A stretch of DNA of 64,000 bases, from NCBI GenBank assembly GCA_964653145.1, contig CAZZCG010000019.1:1-64000 (forward strand), read 5' to 3'. Position numbers and translations under genes: made by a program. This DNA comes from Pseudocalidococcus sp964653145 (lineage in GTDB: Bacteria; Cyanobacteriota; Cyanobacteriia; Thermosynechococcales; Thermosynechococcaceae). The notes beneath the pieces were generated by a model. The model had not been told where the DNA came from. It saw only the letters and a program-made list of their open reading frames with translations, and did no database searches. This document shows, one piece after another, positions 50,381 through 58,541 of this stretch. Position 1 is the first letter of the stretch. Each line of letters starts with the position of its first letter.

Positions 50381-51262
50381 GTGACAACAGCATGGGTGTT
50401 TCCCGGCCAGGGTTCACAACAGGTGGGCATGGGATTGGAGCTTTGGGAAACAGAACTGGGAGAACAACGCTTAACAGAAGCCTCGGAAATCTTGGGGTGG
50501 TCTGTTGCGGCTCAATGCCAGGCCCCGCTGGAGGAACTCTCCCAAACCCAATTTACCCAGCCCTGTTTGTACGTGGTGGAAACCGTTTTGGCAGACCTAG
50601 CCCAGGCCAAGGGATTAACATCAAATTTTGTTGCTGGTCATAGCCTCGGAGAATACGTCGCCCTCTACGCGGCCGGAGTGTTTGACTTTGTCACAGGATT
50701 AAAGCTGGTGCAAAAACGCTCTCAACTTATGAGCCAGACCGCTAACGGGACGATGGTGGCCCTGATTGGCTTTGACCGGGAACAACTCGATGCGGCTGTT
50801 GCAGGCAATGATCACGTAGTCTTGGCTAACGATAACCACCCTGGGCAAGTCGTGATTTCGGGTGAGAAAACGGCGGTGGATCAGTTATTGAGCCAAATCA
50901 AGGTTAAGCGAGCCGTTCCTTTACCGGTGAGTGGCGCATTTCATTCCCCGTTGATGGCCCCAGCTGCAGCAGAATTTAATCAGGTTCTCGAGTCTGTTCC
51001 CTTTGTCCCAGCGCAAGTTCCTGTCCTTTCCAATGTCGATCCTCAACCCAGTATCGAAGCTGAAACCTTAAAAACTCGACTTATGGCCCAAATGACCGGC
51101 TCGGTGCGCTGGCGCGAAACCTGTAAGAATTTGGCCAGTTTAGGAGTGACTCAGGTGATTGAATTGGGGCCGGGGAATGTTCTCACGGGCCTGGTTAAAC
51201 GCTGTGCTCCCGAACTGGGCCTGGTTAACGTCACGGGCCTGGATGATTTAGCTGCCCTCTGA
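50381..51262 (+). CDS. fabD: Malonyl-CoA:ACP transacylase
   Basis: Loads malonate onto acyl carrier protein for fatty-acid synthesis. A 293-residue enzyme with WVFPGQGSQQVGMG at the N-terminus, the catalytic serine in VAGHSLGEYVAL and the catalytic His in SGAFHSPLM. It uses a GTG start. An acyltransferase gene follows 14 bases later on the same strand, giving a lipid-synthesis pair. Confidence 0.96.
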   Translation: MTTAWVFPGQGSQQVGMGLELWETELGEQRLTEASEILGWSVAAQCQAPLEELSQTQFTQPCLYVVETVLADLAQAKGLTSNFVAGHSLGEYVALYAAGVFDFVTGLKLVQKRSQLMSQTANGTMVALIGFDREQLDAAVAGNDHVVLANDNHPGQVVISGEKTAVDQLLSQIKVKRAVPLPVSGAFHSPLMAPAAAEFNQVLESVPFVPAQVPVLSNVDPQPSIEAETLKTRLMAQMTGSVRWRETCKNLASLGVTQVIELGPGNVLTGLVKRCAPELGLVNVTGLDDLAAL

Positions 51263-51276
51263 GGGTTTCCGTCTCA

Positions 51277-51921
51277 ATGATCACCAAGTACCGCGAACGG
51301 GAACCCAAACTCAGCCTCGCCCTCTATCACCTGTTCAAGTGGTCTGTGGTCGCCCCCCTGTTTCATACCTACTTTCGCGGCAAAATCGTTGATGCCCAGC
51401 GTGTACCCCAACGTGGCCCCCTAATCATTGTCAGTAACCATGCCAGCTATTTTGATCCCCCATTGCTGTCCAATGCGGTTCGTCGTCCGGTTGCGTTTAT
51501 GGCCAAGGCGGAACTGTTTAAAATTCCCGTTTTGAATCAACTAATTCGCTGGTACGGGGCCTATCCAGTACAACGCGGAGCCAGGGATCGCAGTGCCATT
51601 CGAGCCGCGCACCAGGCCTTGAGCCAAGGTTGGAGTGTGGGCATTTTCTTAACTGGGACTCGGACTCAAGATGGCCGCATTGACCAGGCCAAGCTAGGAG
51701 CTGCGTTAATTGCCGCTCAGACCCAAGTCCCACTATTGCCTGTGTGTTTGTGGGGAACGGAGGAAATCCTGAGTCGTGGCGCCATTCCCAGACCTGTGCC
51801 AATTACCGTTCGGATCGGTGAATTAATTCCTCCTCCACAGAATTCAGAGCGGACAGAACTTGAGGGTGTTACCCAGGCCTGTGTTGAGCAAATCCATGGC
51901 CTGCATCGGCTTGGACGTTAA
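51277..51921 (+). CDS. plsC: 1-Acyl-sn-glycerol-3-phosphate acyltransferase
   Basis: Makes phosphatidic acid by acylating lysophosphatidate at the membrane. A 214-residue protein with the NHxxxxD motif as NHASYFDPP, the substrate-binding block MAKAELFKIP, and a motif III-like stretch GIFLTGTRT (usually FPEGTR; here LTGTRT, a moderate deviation). It follows fabD by 14 bases and is presumably co-transcribed and possibly translationally coupled. Confidence 0.9.
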   Translation: MITKYREREPKLSLALYHLFKWSVVAPLFHTYFRGKIVDAQRVPQRGPLIIVSNHASYFDPPLLSNAVRRPVAFMAKAELFKIPVLNQLIRWYGAYPVQRGARDRSAIRAAHQALSQGWSVGIFLTGTRTQDGRIDQAKLGAALIAAQTQVPLLPVCLWGTEEILSRGAIPRPVPITVRIGELIPPPQNSERTELEGVTQACVEQIHGLHRLGR

Positions 51922-52198
51922 AAGCAAGCCAGGGAAAAGCCAGACTCTAATCTTGGGATTACGCCCCAATTGGCCTAGGCCAGTTTGTACTTAACCACAA
52001 GAAACTCAAAGTGGATCAAAATCGTCACTGTCCCATTACCATAGTCAAAAGTATGCTGAGCTAAATTAACGTCTTTCCCAGAGGAAATAAGAACGCTTTG
52101 CATAAGGTTGCAAAACCGGACGTATTTCGGTGGCATTAGTGGTGTGATTGGCTTCGACGTGTCCCAGTTGTTCAAGTGAACTTTCTTTAGGAGAATGT

Positions 52199-53026
52199 AT
52201 GAAAGGTTTAGCTCGCTTCGGCGTCTTAGCTAGTTTAGTCAGTGGATTATGGGTTGCACCAGCCATCACCCGTCAAATGATTGCCCAGGCCTTACCCCAG
52301 GAGCAGGTTCTTCAACAGTTGAGCAATGTCCCGGTGTTCATGATCACCAACAGCAAAGGAGAACCCCTCACCTACACCGTGCCGAATCAGGCGGACAGTA
52401 GTAAGCAGGTTCAGGTGTTTACATTTTTTGTGAGCAAACAGGACGCTGAAGCCACCATCACCAGTCTGAAACAGCAACAGCCGGAAATTGGTAACAATGC
52501 CCGTGTCGCCCCCGCTTCCCTCAGTGGAGCCGTTAAAGCCGCTATTGATGGGCAAACCAATCCTAATTTGGGTGTGGATATTGTTCCCTCCCGTTCCCAA
52601 TTGGAAAAGGCCATTTCCCTATTGAAGGCCTCTGGTGATTTACAGGAGCGCAATGGTCAGCTTGTTACGAAAGATGGCGAACCCTTCCGTGGCGGTACCC
52701 CCCTATTCTTTGTTGCGGATAACAGTTCGGGAAATCCCGTTGCCATTGAAGCCCAAGTTCAGGAAAACGGGCAGAACAAAACTCTGCGCTTTGTCCCCTT
52801 TTACTTTGATAACGCTCAACTGCAAACCGAATTAGAAACCATCAAGAAAAATAATCCGGAACTTGGCAAAAACACCAGTATTCGGGTCGTCATGCTGGAT
52901 ATGTTGGTGGCCACACTTCTGAGCAGCAATGATCCGGCGGTGGGACAAATTCAGCTCGTCCAAACCCCTGATGCCATTCAGGCCGCCATTCAAATGCAAC
53001 AAAACCCCCCCCGTCCCAATCCCTAG
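52199..53026 (+). CDS. Tic22-family exported protein
   Basis: A 275-residue protein of the Tic22 family. Chloroplast Tic22 acts in the intermembrane space during protein import. Cyanobacterial homologues are periplasmic and have been linked to outer-membrane biogenesis. A signal peptide ends around QMIAQAL. The domain has NVPVFMITNSKGEPLTY and TPLFFVADNSSGNPV. The frame is open to 52148, but the ATG at 52199 has AGGAG six bases upstream. A terminator follows the gene. Confidence 0.85.
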   Translation: MKGLARFGVLASLVSGLWVAPAITRQMIAQALPQEQVLQQLSNVPVFMITNSKGEPLTYTVPNQADSSKQVQVFTFFVSKQDAEATITSLKQQQPEIGNNARVAPASLSGAVKAAIDGQTNPNLGVDIVPSRSQLEKAISLLKASGDLQERNGQLVTKDGEPFRGGTPLFFVADNSSGNPVAIEAQVQENGQNKTLRFVPFYFDNAQLQTELETIKKNNPELGKNTSIRVVMLDMLVATLLSSNDPAVGQIQLVQTPDAIQAAIQMQQNPPRPNP

Positions 53027-53046
53027 GATTTTCCATACGAAGACTT

Positions 53047-53096
53047 GGCCGGTTGTGATGGGAGATTGATCCCGGGTTGCAACCGGTCGATTTTTT
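53047..53096 (+). terminator. Terminator of the tic22-like gene
   Basis: GGCCGGTTG (53047-53055) pairs with CAACCGGTC (53080-53088; one G-T pair), with an inner GGGA/TCCC stem. A six-base T tract at 53091-53096 follows. It lies between the convergent tic22 and prs genes. Confidence 0.8.
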
Positions 53097-53098
53097 AG

Positions 53099-54100
53099 TT
53101 ACCGAAACATACTACTAACTGAGCTATCTTCATGGATGCGCCAGATGGTTTCCCCAACAATACTGGCAACAGACAACACCCGTAACTGATCAAAATAGCT
53201 GGACTCCGGTACGGGAATCGTATTCGTTACGATCACTTCTTCAAACACACCACTGGAAAGGCGTTCAATCGCTGGCGGTGAAAAAATCGCATGGGTCGCA
53301 CAGGCATAGACCGCCTTGGCCCCTTCCCGCCGAAGTAAACGGGCGCCTTCGACAATCGTCCCGGCCGTGTCAATCATATCGTCCACGAGGACGGCGGTTT
53401 TGCCAGCCACATCCCCGACTACATTCATCACTTCCGCCACATTATGGGCCTGGCGGCGTTTGTCGATAATCGCAAGGGGGGCATCGTCCAGTTTATTGGC
53501 AAAGGCCCGGGCCCGCGCCACTCCGCCCACATCCGGTGAGACAACGACTAGGTCTGAGAAATCTTTACTACGCAGATAGTTTAATAGGATTGGTGACCCA
53601 TAGACATGATCCACGGGAATATCAAAATAGCCTTGGATTTGGGCTGAGTGCAAATCCATAGCCAATACCCGACTCGCCCCGGCCTGGGTAATTAAGTTGG
53701 CCACAAGTTTAGCTGTAATGGATTCCCGTCCAGCGGTTTTTCGATCTGCCCGCGCATAGCCATAGTAGGGAATGACGGCGGTTACTTGTCGCGCTGAAGC
53801 CCGCCGACAGGCATCAATCATGATCAACAATTCCATCAAGTGATCATTAACAGGCTGACAGGTGGGTTGAATGAGATAGACATCACAGCCCCGGATGGAT
53901 TCTTGGATTTGGATATAAAGCTCCCCGTCGGCAAAGCGTTTACGCACCATGGGCCCGAGGTCAATGCCGAGATAGTGGGCAATTTCTTGGGCAAGGGGGG
54001 GATTAGCAGAACCAGCAAAAAGCTTGAGACGACTGTGATCGGTTAAGTAGGTGGTGGGGGCCGGCGAGGGCAGGGGAAGGGTTGCTGCGCGTATCACCAC
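53099..54100 (-). CDS. prs: Ribose-phosphate pyrophosphokinase
   Basis: Makes PRPP from ribose-5-phosphate and ATP for nucleotide, His, Trp and NAD synthesis. The 333-residue protein has LKLFAGSANPPLAQEIA, the FADGELYIQI loop, and the PRPP-binding motif VLVDDMIDTAGT. The start is one of two consecutive GTG codons. The N-terminal 24 residues before the catalytic domain are an extension seen in cyanobacterial forms. It shares the region with the NAD-salvage genes that consume PRPP but is not co-transcribed with them. Confidence 0.97.
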   Translation of the reverse strand: MVIRAATLPLPSPAPTTYLTDHSRLKLFAGSANPPLAQEIAHYLGIDLGPMVRKRFADGELYIQIQESIRGCDVYLIQPTCQPVNDHLMELLIMIDACRRASARQVTAVIPYYGYARADRKTAGRESITAKLVANLITQAGASRVLAMDLHSAQIQGYFDIPVDHVYGSPILLNYLRSKDFSDLVVVSPDVGGVARARAFANKLDDAPLAIIDKRRQAHNVAEVMNVVGDVAGKTAVLVDDMIDTAGTIVEGARLLRREGAKAVYACATHAIFSPPAIERLSSGVFEEVIVTNTIPVPESSYFDQLRVLSVASIVGETIWRIHEDSSVSSMFR

Positions 54101-54195
54101 AAATCCTCAAAATCGAAAGCCTCACTTGCCATACTAGCATCAACCTTTTCGGACTTAATCGTTTAACTGGGTGAACCTTGGGGGTGAGACCGGGG

Positions 54196-55158
54196 CTAAA
54201 ACTGAGTTGATGACCCTTGCCAATCCCGTCGCCATTGACTGCTGGATCTGCGATTGCTCTGGGCTTGGATGAGTTGACGAGTTTGCAGAATTTCCCCAAT
54301 GGTTCCGTTCAAGCCAGGATCATGGTAGGGAATTCCAGCTTTGGTTTCCAAGTGAGCCCGTTCAGCCTCCGTTAAGGGAATTAAATCATCAGAGAGCCAA
54401 CGGGCCAAAGTTCCAGGGGATTTACGCCCCAAGGGCCGGGTTGAACCCACCTCCAGTCCAACCTCCAGCAAAGCACTACGAACAGCGGCGGCCGATGAAT
54501 AGGTGGCCAAATAGCCTGATGGTGCTAGACATTGACTGACCAGGCCCAAAAATTCTACGGTCCAGAGTTGCGGGCATTTGGGCGGCGAAAAGGGATCTAA
54601 AAAAATGACATCCGCTTGCCAAGATGATTTGAGAAGGTGTTGAATCGTTTGCCGGGCATCTCCTAACACCAACCGGGCCTGGAGGTGGGAATCCTGATAA
54701 TGCCCGTTCGTGGCCAGGCCCCGGAGAATGGCTTGAATGGGCGCGTCCCAGGCCCCGACCCCTCCCTGAGCAATGGCCGCTTGACACACCACCGGATTCA
54801 GTTCCAGACCCCATAACTCCACCCAACAATCCGAATTAACCCGCCAAATCTCAGCCAGGACCGCAGCGGTGTTATACCCCAGGCCATAGCAAATATCCAA
54901 AATCCGAATTTGACCGGTTTTGGCCCAGGCCCCGATTTGACAGGGTTGAACAAATTTAGACTCTGCCTCCTGTTTCGCCCCATAATGGCTGTGAAAGGCC
55001 TCTTGGAAAACCCCAGAAAAAAACGTTAAGGAGCCATCGGCGGTGGTTTGGGGGCTGAGAACATCTGTGAAGGGTGGCGGCGAGTTGGGGGCGGTGGGCA
55101 TGGGTCGGAGTGGCGTTAATCCGTGAACTGGGCAATTGTGATTTAAGAATACAATCAT
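54196..55158 (-). CDS. MnmD-type tRNA U34 methyltransferase
   Basis: A 320-residue SAM-dependent methyltransferase matching the methyltransferase half of MnmC (DUF752). It finishes 5-methylaminomethyl-2-thiouridine at the tRNA wobble position. Evidence: TADGSLTFFSGVFQEAFHS, the SAM loop LDICYGLGYNTAAVL, and the family motif VIFLDPFSPPKCPQLW. There is no FAD oxidase domain, so it is the stand-alone MnmD form. The start ATG is at 55158, with a Pro-rich leader; a start about 17 residues later is possible. It has no nearby partner. Confidence 0.85.
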   Translation of the reverse strand: MIVFLNHNCPVHGLTPLRPMPTAPNSPPPFTDVLSPQTTADGSLTFFSGVFQEAFHSHYGAKQEAESKFVQPCQIGAWAKTGQIRILDICYGLGYNTAAVLAEIWRVNSDCWVELWGLELNPVVCQAAIAQGGVGAWDAPIQAILRGLATNGHYQDSHLQARLVLGDARQTIQHLLKSSWQADVIFLDPFSPPKCPQLWTVEFLGLVSQCLAPSGYLATYSSAAAVRSALLEVGLEVGSTRPLGRKSPGTLARWLSDDLIPLTEAERAHLETKAGIPYHDPGLNGTIGEILQTRQLIQAQSNRRSSSQWRRDWQGSSTQF

Positions 55159-55238
55159 CCCCCTTGGAATCGGTGGGAGAGAGCAGTTAGGTTAATCCTA
55201 GAAATAGTTCAAGAGAACCAGCGTGCAGGGATCGGTCT

Positions 55239-56135
55239 ATGTTTCTGGTGACGGGGGCAAGTGGACAGTTAGGCAAACGGGTGGTGCAGCGGCTCTGTGC
55301 CAAAAATATTCCAGTGCGGGCCTTTGTCCGGTTGAGTTCTGACTATGAACAATTGCGGCAATGGGGGGCGGAGGTTTTTATTGGGGATGTTCAGAATCAA
55401 CGGGATTTGGTGAAAGCCTGCCAGGACGTTCGCTATCTGATCGTGGCCCATGGCAGCAAAATTAACAGTGGTGAAACCTTGTCCGTGGATTACCGCAGCA
55501 GCATTGAGTTAATCGAGATTGCCAAAGCCATTAACTTGGAACATTTCACCTACATTTCTGCCCTGGCCGTCACCACCGCCCGTCAAGAATCACCGCTCCT
55601 GAAGGCCAAGTGGGAAGTGGAAGCCCATCTCCAGGCCAGTGGTTTACCCTACACGATTTTGCGACCGGCCTCCCTAATGACCAGTTTGTTACCCTTAGCA
55701 ACTCGGTTTCAGCAGACGGGGGTGTATTTTCTTTTGGGGAATCCGGATCATCGGGTCGGGCTTGTCAGCACGGATGATTTAGCGAAAATTACGCTGTTGG
55801 CCCCGCAAACCCCAAACGCCCGGAAGCAAATTTTTAATATTGCCAGTTCGCAAGTGCTTTATCGCCAGGATATTCCCCAGATCCTTGGGCGTTTTTTTAA
55901 TAAGCAACCCATTACCCTTTCTGTACCCCAAGGGGCTGTGGATGGGGCCTGGTCAATGTTAGGCCTGGTCAATGGGGAGCTGAAACAGGAACTGGGAACA
56001 TTGCGTACCCTGTTGGCCCATGAATGTTTTGCCCAGGCCAGCGAAGTTGCTCAGGTTGAAGGAACCTTTGGATTTGCCTTAGAAAATTTAGAAACCTTTT
56101 TAGGGCGATATTTTAATCAAATTGAAGTCCGCTAA
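55239..56135 (+). CDS. Ycf39-like atypical SDR (NmrA family)
   Basis: A 298-residue NAD(P)-binding protein. FLVTGASGQLGKRVVQRL is the Rossmann start, GDVQNQRDL the acidic turn, and YTILRPASLM a typical NmrA/Ycf39 segment. The catalytic YxxxK pair of classical SDRs is not present in order, which suggests a binding or scaffold role, as for Ycf39 in photosystem II assembly. Whether it is Ycf39 itself or a paralogue cannot be decided here. Confidence 0.8.
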   Translation: MFLVTGASGQLGKRVVQRLCAKNIPVRAFVRLSSDYEQLRQWGAEVFIGDVQNQRDLVKACQDVRYLIVAHGSKINSGETLSVDYRSSIELIEIAKAINLEHFTYISALAVTTARQESPLLKAKWEVEAHLQASGLPYTILRPASLMTSLLPLATRFQQTGVYFLLGNPDHRVGLVSTDDLAKITLLAPQTPNARKQIFNIASSQVLYRQDIPQILGRFFNKQPITLSVPQGAVDGAWSMLGLVNGELKQELGTLRTLLAHECFAQASEVAQVEGTFGFALENLETFLGRYFNQIEVR

Positions 56136-56175
56136 GGAGCCAAGTTCCTTTTCCAGGCCCGCAATGATTGCTGAT

Positions 56176-56865
56176 CTAAGGGGTGGGAAATTCTCGGGTC
56201 AATCCAGAGGCTTGGGGGGCAACCTTGGCCTGGGCCAGCATGTGGGGAAATCGGGGTAATATCCGCTGACATTCGTTGATGAAGTCCTTTAACCAGGCCT
56301 GGAGTTGCTGGAGTTGCTCATCCGTCAAGAAATAATCATCCCCACCCCGATAGATAATTTCCGATTTTGAGGTCACCTCATAGTCCACAAACCAGCTACT
56401 GTGAGGGCGGCTCGATTGCCAGTAGTTCCGGGTAATTAAATCGCCCAAATATTTTTTCGCCACTTGGCTGATTTGGTTAAGATAGCTCAGGGCCTGGGAC
56501 AGCTTGACGTGGTGGTGGTGATGGTACTCAACCTGTTGCAAAATTTCCGGCAATACCGTGGGCTGCACATGGGCATTTTCCGATCGATAAACCAGGCCCA
56601 GGAGGCCAAACAGTTTACTTTCCAGATGCAACACATGGCTACAATGGCCCGTTCCGAGTTGTGTAAACGATTGATGTAACCGCACCAGCAAATCCAACTC
56701 AGCAACTTTAGTCGAGGAGAGCGCGCTAAAATCAACCACCTGATCAACGAAGGCCGAATTTTGGGAATCCGTTTCTTTAAGAGGTTCCGTTACTAACCCC
56801 AAGGCCACCGCTCGATTTTGAATCAGACGACGAATGTAGTAACGGCTCATTGGTGATAGTTGCAT
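56176..56865 (-). CDS. Conserved-looking soluble protein, unrecognised
   Basis: A 229-residue protein that I cannot assign to a family. It begins MQLSPMSRYYIRRLI and is mostly helical. It contains an unusual run of five histidines (EYHHHHHVKL, about residue 116) and ends in a 30-residue segment that looks disordered. No signal peptide, membrane helix or nucleotide-binding motif is visible. Codon usage and the presence of heptamers indicate a resident gene. The histidine run might bind metal but may simply be repeat slippage. It is isolated, with a gene-free region upstream. Confidence 0.75.
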   Translation of the reverse strand: MQLSPMSRYYIRRLIQNRAVALGLVTEPLKETDSQNSAFVDQVVDFSALSSTKVAELDLLVRLHQSFTQLGTGHCSHVLHLESKLFGLLGLVYRSENAHVQPTVLPEILQQVEYHHHHHVKLSQALSYLNQISQVAKKYLGDLITRNYWQSSRPHSSWFVDYEVTSKSEIIYRGGDDYFLTDEQLQQLQAWLKDFINECQRILPRFPHMLAQAKVAPQASGLTREFPTP

Positions 56866-57088
56866 GACTCAACTTTCCTCATTGCACACGGACGTAACAG
56901 AGAACTCAGAATTTTTATGATTATCTTAGGATTTCCCTATGTATTAAGGTGACATAGATCACGAAATCCAAGGAAAATGTAAGCTTTGCTACAGATTACC
57001 TAAAACGTTATTTGACCATAGTTTCCAGTTAGCCATTGAGCAATGAAGCCCGAAGCCAACAGATGCCCGTGGAAGAAAACTAGACAGC
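56866..57088. other. Intergenic, promoter-bearing region
   Basis: An A+T-rich interval upstream of the unrecognised gene and downstream of the hli terminator. No ORF or RNA gene was identified. Confidence 0.4.
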
Positions 57089-57137
57089 AAAAAAGCCCCA
57101 AGGTTCTTCGGTTAATTCCGGAGAATGCTAAGAGCTT
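57089..57137 (-). terminator. Terminator of the hli gene
   Basis: On the minus strand AAGCTCT pairs with GGGGCTT (two G-T pairs) around an inner hairpin TTCTCCGG/CCGAAGAA. It runs straight into six T residues (57094-57089). It lies about 80 bases after the hli stop. Confidence 0.6.
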
Positions 57138-57218
57138 TGTCTAAAGAGAGAGATTAAACTACCGGACGATATTTAAGGTTTTGACTTGGGAATCGTCATA
57201 ACCCAAGCCCATCAATCC

Positions 57219-57428
57219 CTAAAGGCTGGTTAAAAAACCAATCAGTCCGTGACCGGTAAAAACTTCTAACGCCAGAAGAGAGACAAATCCAATCATTGCC
57301 AGGCGACCGTTAAACAATTCTGCGTAGGGGGTAAATCCAGACTGAGACTCGTTCATCACATACATTTGCGGCTCGATGGCAAAGTTGTTCATTTTACCTT
57401 GGTCATCAACAATAGATCCGCTTCTCAT
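57219..57428 (-). CDS. hli: High-light-inducible / one-helix chlorophyll-binding protein
   Basis: A 69-residue Hlip (SCP) with one thylakoid helix. The chlorophyll-binding motif is FTPYAELFNGRLAMIGF (ExxNxRxAMIGF), followed by a hydrophobic helix ending GLIGFLTSL. The polar N-terminus (MNNFAIEPQMYVMNESQSG) is typical. Hlips bind chlorophyll and carotenoids during photosystem II assembly and light stress. The frame opens at 57500, but the ATG at 57428 has GGAG six bases upstream. It is monocistronic with its own terminator. Confidence 0.95.
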   Translation of the reverse strand: MRSGSIVDDQGKMNNFAIEPQMYVMNESQSGFTPYAELFNGRLAMIGFVSLLALEVFTGHGLIGFLTSL

Positions 57429-57616
57429 AATTCGCTCCGTTTCTGAATGCTGTTTCTTAGCTTCTTTACAGAAGTTAACATTCTTTACAAAACTTGACAA
57501 CTCCCCCGAAACTCCTTTCTGAGACTTGCCCCTTCTTGGCTATGCTGTCCATAGGTCAATGCCTTGGGCTGGGCCTAAAATCATCTGAAAACAATATTCT
57601 GTCCCCCTAGGGTGTT

Positions 57617-58207
57617 ATGACTGCAGTCCCGGGAAAACTTGTGGTGATTACTGGCCCCAGTGGAGTTGGGAAAGGTACGCTGCTGCGGCAATTTTTGGCA
57701 AAGTATCCAAACACCTATTTTTCCGTTTCGGCCACCACACGCCCCCCCCGGCCTGGGGAAATTCACGGCCAAGATTATTACTTCGTTTCAAAAGATAAGT
57801 TTCAGTCCATGATCCAGGCCTCAGAACTCCTGGAGTGGGCAGAATTTGCGGGCAATTTTTATGGCACTCCTCGACACCCCCTGGAGTTAGAAATTTTGGC
57901 GGGTCGCTTGGTGATTTTGGAAATTGAATTGGCAGGGGCCCGGCAAGTGCGGCGTAGTTATCCCCAGGCCCACCAAATCTTTATTGCCCCCCCCTCTTTA
58001 TGGGAATTAGAGCAACGGTTGCGACATCGTGGTCAAGATTCCGATGGGGCCATTACTCGGCGCTTAGAACGGGCCAAGGTTGAAATTGCCGCAGCCCCAG
58101 AATTTGATGCCCTTGTGATCAATGCAGATCTGACTCAGGCCTTGGCGGACTTAGAAGCTGCAATCTTTGCCCTCGCCGATCAGGAGCCGAAGATCGCCAC
58201 AGACTAA
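57617..58207 (+). CDS. gmk: Guanylate kinase
   Basis: Phosphorylates GMP to GDP. A 196-residue enzyme with the P-loop ITGPSGVGKGTLLRQFL, the GMP-binding stretch SVSATTRPPRPGE and DYYFVSKDKF. It starts at an ATG with only a weak ribosome-binding site. It is followed by a gene-free stretch of about 330 bases. Confidence 0.97.
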   Translation: MTAVPGKLVVITGPSGVGKGTLLRQFLAKYPNTYFSVSATTRPPRPGEIHGQDYYFVSKDKFQSMIQASELLEWAEFAGNFYGTPRHPLELEILAGRLVILEIELAGARQVRRSYPQAHQIFIAPPSLWELEQRLRHRGQDSDGAITRRLERAKVEIAAAPEFDALVINADLTQALADLEAAIFALADQEPKIATD

Positions 58208-58541
58208 ACTTGGGTAAATCCAGGGCCCTGCCGTTGAATGAACCAAAACTTAGGCAATGGAGTCTAAGCATCGGGGCATCAGCTATCTCTACTACCCTTT
58301 CGACCGCACTGGGCCTGGGGAAGTTGAACTTGAACAAAATTTAAGCCTCAAGTCATTTTCCTAGGAACAGAAGTCAGCGTGACAAAGACCATTGTCAGTG
58401 GGAGTGTTAAATCTCCTAGTTTTGAGAATCATCACAATCGAGGGTCATCCTCTTTACCAAGGAAAACTCGCTAGGTCTATTAAGATTTGAAAAGCAGCCC
58501 ACTTGCCCCCCCGTCCAAGGTTTGGTGTCGGACATTTATTT
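58208..58541. other. Intergenic region before the RND pump
   Basis: No gene, RNA or terminator was supported in these roughly 330 bases. The minus-strand frame at 58119-58337 is a shadow of the gmk end. Confidence 0.4.
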
